Source: Sciurus carolinensis | Lineage: Eukaryota; Chordata; Mammalia; Rodentia; Sciuridae | Length of the DNA stretch: 64,000 nt | Reading direction: 5' to 3' | NCBI RefSeq assembly: GCF_902686445.1 | Contig: NC_062213.1 | Span: 7,127,241 to 7,191,240, forward strand | In this document: piece by piece, positions 59,056 through 64,000 of the stretch | Numbering within the stretch: position 1 is the stretch's first letter | Layout: each line of letters starts with the position of its first letter | The notes under the pieces: generated by a model | Databases searched by the model: none | Told to the model about the DNA's origin: nothing | Seen by the model: the letters and a program-made list of their open reading frames with translations, nothing else | Translations under genes and position numbers: made by a program

Positions 59056-61080
59056 CACTCTAAGTTGATGGTCGGGATGATCCCTAAAAAGGTGGTCGAA
59101 GCAAGACTGTGAGAAAGACTTGAACCTCAGTCCAAGGTGTTTGTACTTCCTAGAAAAAGTGAAGCCCCTGGAGGCAGGACATGCCTGATGGAAACAGAGA
59201 CGTCAGTACAGGAGGAAGGAAGTGGACGAGGACAGCAGCAGGCAAGGGAGGGGTGGAGGCAGACCCCTGCCCCGGCCCAGGTCCAGCGTAGTCACCAGTG
59301 TGCTTATCTGCAAATGGCCACAGGCACTGGCTGCTGCTAGCTGGTTCTTGCTGACCGGGAGGCCAGAGAGGTAGGAATATTTATCTCTGGCTGTAAGCCC
59401 CACACAGGACAACCTGTGCATACAGCAATCTGTTCACCCATATGGACACACAAGTTTTATAAATGTGAATAAACTCAATCTCAACTTGGGCTGCATAGAA
59501 TTAAATTTAGCAGAAATTCACCATCGGAATTACACCAAGTGCAGTTCCTCAAGTAGGGAGCACTTACAATGAAAGAGTTTTAAAAAACCATGTACACGCA
59601 TACAAACAACAACTACGATAAAATTTTGAAGCCAAACGATCTATTCTATGTCCTGCATGGTACATCTAACCAGTAAGATCAGGGTGAAACACCGCTCGGT
59701 GACAGGAGAGCAACATCTGCAATGTCAGCGTGTCATCCCTGGTTAGTTACTGGTTAAAGAGAACAAGTGGGGAGCGTCTGAGGTGGGGGCGTCCCTCTGT
59801 ATCTGAATAAGCTTATGTCAGTCAGCGTGAAATACACCTGCCAGAAATATATCTCTTTGTAATCATTCAGTTAGTCATTTAGCAAATGTATATTAAATGC
59901 TTGGATGCATATTTGTGACATAGGTGGAAGAAATTGTCTAAATTCTGTAGAAAAATTTAAAATAACAAAATCTGACAGAATCCAGTCTATCGGTTTTAAT
60001 TTTTCTAGAATATTTTAACAGAAGTTATGAGAGACAGAAGGGTTAAGAGATAGCTGGCTATAAAAAAAATCAGTAAATATGTATTACATGTCTGCTATGT
60101 ATCAAGTCCTTTATCACTTCTCATTATTTGTCATTGATTAGAAGGTAAAGCTCAGCACTATTCCAAAATGCAGACATATATAAGAGTATGGAAAGTCAAG
60201 TAATATTAATAAACATTTAATTTCCACTTGTTATTCAATAACATTTTTATTGAGCACCTTGTGCATTCTAGATCCTGTGGTAAGGCAAGGTTAAGATAAT
60301 TAAAACATGGTCTGCAACTTAAGTAGCTCACTATATTGTGGATGTATCAGGCTGAATTGTACTGTTCCCAAACCTTCAGAGTAAAACAGTTTTATTTCTA
60401 ATTCATGATAGTTCAAGCTCACCTCTTTTATAGTATTCAGAGGCGGATGGAGCTGATCCAGAAACCTCTACCTGAAACAGGGTTGCTCTAGAGGAAGGGA
60501 GAGAGAGATGACGAGACACAACACATGTGCTCACGTTTCACCGACAAGTGCACAGTCCACAACTCTCATAGCACCAATGGGACGGGAGAGGAAACATACT
60601 CTACAGGAAGGGGGGTCACAGGGACCAAGCTGTGATATACAGTGAACAATATGGTCTTCCACAGTGAGGCAGTGAGGACTGCAAGCCCCATGCACTGACT
60701 TCCCTGGTTCTCAAAAACATGGTCATGGACATAACCTCATCATTGGCAAAGCCTTCACACTGGTTATTTACCCAAGACCTGTTATGGTAGGAAAGACAAT
60801 ATGGTAAAGCAAACCCATGAAATTGCCCCATCATCTAGTGCTAAGAACAAAATTATGAAAAATAAACCATCATAATGTGAATGGTCTAATGAGAACTATA
60901 AATTTTTTTTTCAGACTCCATAATTTATATTACACAATGTCTGCAGGTTTGATTCTCAGAGCAGGGATATTTATCCTATGGGGCACAACAAGAGTCCTGA
61001 TAAAACTAAAATGTTATCATAGTAATATTAGACTTGTCTTCCCTCAATATATTAGTTTACACATCTTTGAAAGTATGATG
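59056..61080. other. Unassigned sequence with small ancient fragments
   Basis: Two short LINE2/MIR-type tail fragments lie at about 59865-59910 and 60225-60290 ('ttcaataacatttttattgagcacc'). A 72-codon antisense frame at 60616-60834 has no known domain. Confidence 0.35.
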
Positions 61081-61081
61081 C

Positions 61082-61545
61082 TTCTATTGTTACTATTACT
61101 ACCAGCACCATCACTACCACCACCATCCCCATAATCATCACCATCACCATCACTACCACAACCACAATCACCACCATCACCCCATCATCACCATAATCAC
61201 CACCACCATCAGCATCACTACCACTACCACAATCACCACCATCATTACCATCACTACCACAACCACCATCACCACCATCACCATAATCACCATAATCACC
61301 ATCACTACAACTACCACAATCACCACCATCTCCATAATCACCACCATCACCATCACTACCACAACCACAATCACCACCATCAACAACACCACCACCACTA
61401 CCACCACCATCATTATCATCACCATCTCCATAACCATTAGTATCTCCAATATCACCTCTTCCATTCCCAGGATCACCACCACCATCTCTATCACTAACAC
61501 TATCATCCTCATTACCATCACTGACATTAACATTACACCTTGCCT
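61082..61545 (+). repeat. Imperfect (CAC/CAT)n trinucleotide repeat, ~460 bp
   Basis: Units CAC, CAT and ATC/ACC alternate with substitutions but keep 3-base periodicity throughout. Open frames on the minus strand (Met/Val-rich, 134 codons at 61177-61581) reflect composition only. The internal variation argues against a recently expanded uniform tract. Confidence 0.95.
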
Positions 61546-61865
61546 TTGCCCCCTTCTATTGAAGACCATTGTAGGCCTCACATGTATTTTGTTTTTTATT
61601 TCACCAAATGTGCAATGATCCTAACGAGACAATCACTAGGTTTATCCTTATTTTGTAACTAAATCAAATGAGGTTAGTGATTTATATTTTTTAATTGCTC
61701 AGGTTCCACAGCTGAGTAATGGAATTTGGAATTTTGATATCAAAATTTCAAAAACCTAACCAGGATACATATTGCTTCTAAGTTAGAAAGTTAATTAGAA
61801 AGTTTCTAACCTCCATGGTAGAAGAACCAGAGCAACAGTAAATACAAAATATCATTCTATTTGTT
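61546..61865. other. Unassigned sequence
   Basis: Nothing recognisable. Confidence 0.4.
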
Positions 61866-62080
61866 CCACTGCTATTGGGTGATAGTGGAAAATCACAGGG
61901 TTCAGGACAAAAGATATCTTTTCTGTTCCAGTTTCACTGCCAATTGACTGTGTGACCTCACAGAAATATGTTAACCTCTCTGAGGTCCTGCTATAAAATT
62001 GAGACAATAATCCTAGATTGGCTCACCCAGCGCTGGTGAGAAAGATAAAAAAATATATGTGAAATCACAGTGGGAACTAC
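61866..62080 (+). repeat. MIR SINE fragment
   Basis: Sense MIR blocks: 'ccagtttcactgccaattgactgtgtgacctcacagaaatatgttaacctctctgaggtcc' and 'aaaattgagacaataatcc', with a decayed tail. Confidence 0.65.
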
Positions 62081-63830
62081 AATCCCTGGAGAGGTGAAAA
62101 TTACTATGATTTCTGCTTGATTTCTCTCTCTGGATAGCTAGTTTCCTTTTCTATCCAAAACCTTAGTTATGGTGTCTAGTCCATGGCTGGAGGGATATTG
62201 ATAACATTTACTGCAAATGATTATCATAAATGTTTGAAGTTTGGTGACTTTCAATAAAAAGACAGTTGCCATTTTTCATTCTGATGTCCAGGAAAGGAAG
62301 TTGTCTCTGATTGGACAAGGACCTCAGGGGGTAGGACATCAGCAACCTTTCCAAATGTCTGGGGCTCAATGGGAAGACAGGTGTTGAGAGAGGAGGGACA
62401 GCCCCTGTGCTCTCCCTAAGGATACCCTCTCTAACAGAGGGGTATCCGACTCTTGAACTGCCACCTCTTCAATTATTCAGGACACAGATTAGCAATCCAT
62501 TTGCTTACTCCAGAAAGAACATGGAGAGTGCCACATGCGTGCACAACATTGCAACACACAGGGAGCTTCTCACTGAGCTTGTCTCTCATGGACAGAATGG
62601 ACTGTGGTCCTGCACAGAAGACCTCCAGAGACACCAGCCCTCGTGTTACGTTATTCATAAAGGATGCCCTTGTTGAAAGATCCTTTAAGTCTGTGCTGTT
62701 GGCTTTCCTGAGCAGGCGTTGTGCTGGCTCCCTCCTGAGCCAGTCTTAACTCACCTGCAGAACTTCTCTGAAGACAGACCATTGCCCTGGTGGTTGGAGA
62801 AGAATCCCTGCCCTTCTTCAGAACCTCCTCCCACCCTCGACTTAAGAGTTTCTAACTACAGAACCTTTATAAAAGGAGATATGACCTTCTTCTCTGGATA
62901 AGACATATTTTTTCTTATTTTAAGTGAAATTATAAGTAAATCATGGAATACTAAGATGCAGGAGGTATTTGCTGTTGTTTTACATTGCTCAGCTATCAGC
63001 TGTGTTCATTTTATTGCTTTGGCAGAGAGGAGAGTGTTTCAAACATGGATGTGGTCCTATGTTCTGGCCTGGATTGACTTAATCCTTTAATGGGTAGATA
63101 TCAAAGATTTTGCCTGTAACTCTCAGCTGAAATCCCAGGTTCAAGTATGAAACTGCTTCTGGAGGAGAAAATGCTATTGTCTCTTTTTCCTCATATGAAA
63201 CAGAAATAATGTGCCACAAAACAACTATTCAAAATCCTTTGACCTCATTTGATCAATAAAAAATAGATTTCTCTCTATTCTCTAATTGAAACAAGCAAAT
63301 TTAATTTCTGGCATAGAGAAGGTTTTCATAGACATGTTGCAAATTTTACCTGTTATCTTCCCTTATTGCAAGGTGTATAATTTATCTTCTTGGCAGTGGC
63401 ACCTATATCTTAATATGATTGGCATAAAAAATAGCTTGCAGTCACTGAATATTAACTGTTTTATTTTCTCCCCAAAAAAGAGCAGGGGGAAAGGTTTTAT
63501 GTACTGCAAGACAAAGTGTATCTTCAGCTTTTAAAAGGGAAGTCAACATTTCCCATAATATTCTCCCCAAAAATATTTGTTTCCCAAACATTTTGGTTAA
63601 ATTTGGTGCTCATCATTCCTATAAAAGAACCCTTGTGTGTAGAGAAAATCAGGGATTTTACTTATTTTTTGTACAATTGTTTTGACAAACTACCTATCTT
63701 GGCTGCCTGAATCTACATGCCTGTAGACAAAGTTACGATCTCATGTTATTCTTTTCTTTTAATTTTTTTAATATATTTTTTGTTCTAATGCTACTCTTGC
63801 ATTTATAGTCATAATACTGCTATAGACTTT
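62081..63830. other. Unassigned sequence
   Basis: No gene. A possible weak MIR tail is near 63125-63215. Overlapping frames at 62407-62749 have no known domain. Confidence 0.35.
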
Positions 63831-63832
63831 TA

Positions 63833-63922
63833 AAAAAAGTACATGTACAAACAGAGAAACAACATGTATCCCATTTGTTTACAATAAAAGTAAATTAAAA
63901 AAATAATAATTCAAAAAAATAA
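63833..63922 (+). mobile_element. Very short L1 3' tail (type 3)
   Basis: It matches the tail of the L1 at 13980-14030 ('acatgtatcccatttgtttacaataaaag') and ends in an A-rich run. Only about 90 bp of the element is present. Confidence 0.7.
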
Positions 63923-63991
63923 AGTAGAGCATTTTAGGCTCTTTGAAATGATATACGTTATGAACTAAAGTTATAGGTAAGATATTCTCAA

Positions 63992-64000
63992 GGCTGGGGT
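63992..64000 (+). mobile_element. Possible start of an ID SINE cut off by the window edge
   Basis: The last nine bases are ggctggggt, the normal first bases of the sciurid ID body. Confidence 0.3.

Noticed and set aside
61177..61581. 134-residue antisense frame rich in Val and Met
   Set aside because: It is a translation of a CAC/CAT repeat tract.
1..64000. CRISPR array, phage or bacterial operon
   Set aside because: The repeat landscape is mammalian; no spaced short repeats with uniform spacers, and no dense coding strand.

Overview
This window is nuclear DNA from a rodent, most likely a squirrel-family species (Sciuridae: ground squirrel, marmot or relative). The evidence is the interspersed repeats: tRNA-derived ID SINEs on both strands, one 7SL-B1/ID composite of the MEN type known from sciurids, and several rodent-style L1 families with decayed ORF2. 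I find no intact protein-coding gene, no functional RNA gene and nothing prokaryotic. Nearly every open reading frame falls in a repeat or is a chance run. The window is intergenic or deep-intronic DNA built up by successive retrotransposition. Repeat families are named from remembered consensus sequences, with no database search, so subfamily names are approximate.

Layout. 0-7 kb: ID SINE, MIR fragments, a 438-bp solo LTR of class II (ERVK/IAP-like) with 6-bp target duplications, and an old L1M fragment. 7.9-15.1 kb: a decayed ERVL-type pol region split at about 9.19 kb by a 4.9-kb L1 that has its 5' UTR, only the last third of ORF1, and a frameshifted ORF2. 15-26 kb: mostly unassigned sequence with MIR, other ancient fragments, L1 3' ends and an ID SINE. 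26.7-29.3 kb: an ERVL-MaLR element with both LTRs and degenerate internal sequence, itself hit by a short L1. 29-35 kb: unassigned sequence plus a long TTTC/TTCC tract. 35-48.7 kb: a stack of nested LINEs. Old antisense L1M copies are interrupted by an MLT2-like LTR, a U6 snRNA/L1 chimera, a twin-primed (5'-inverted) L1, a 5'-truncated antisense L1, and an ID SINE with perfect 14-bp target duplications. 48.7-64 kb: AT-rich sequence, a LINE2-like stretch, the MEN composite with an adjacent ID, microsatellites, an MLT1-like LTR, two more MaLR solo LTRs, a 460-bp CAC/CAT-type repeat, and a short L1 tail near the right edge.

The sequences do not form a pathway. What the window records is retrotransposition mechanism: template joining (U6/L1), twin priming, 5' truncation, LTR recombination to solo LTRs, a possible spliced-L1 insertion, and mobilisation of SINEs. 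The most notable items are the U6/L1 chimera at 37.0-39.4 kb and the ORF1-deleted L1 with a GC-rich 35-bp repeat array in its 5' UTR at 9.2-14.1 kb.
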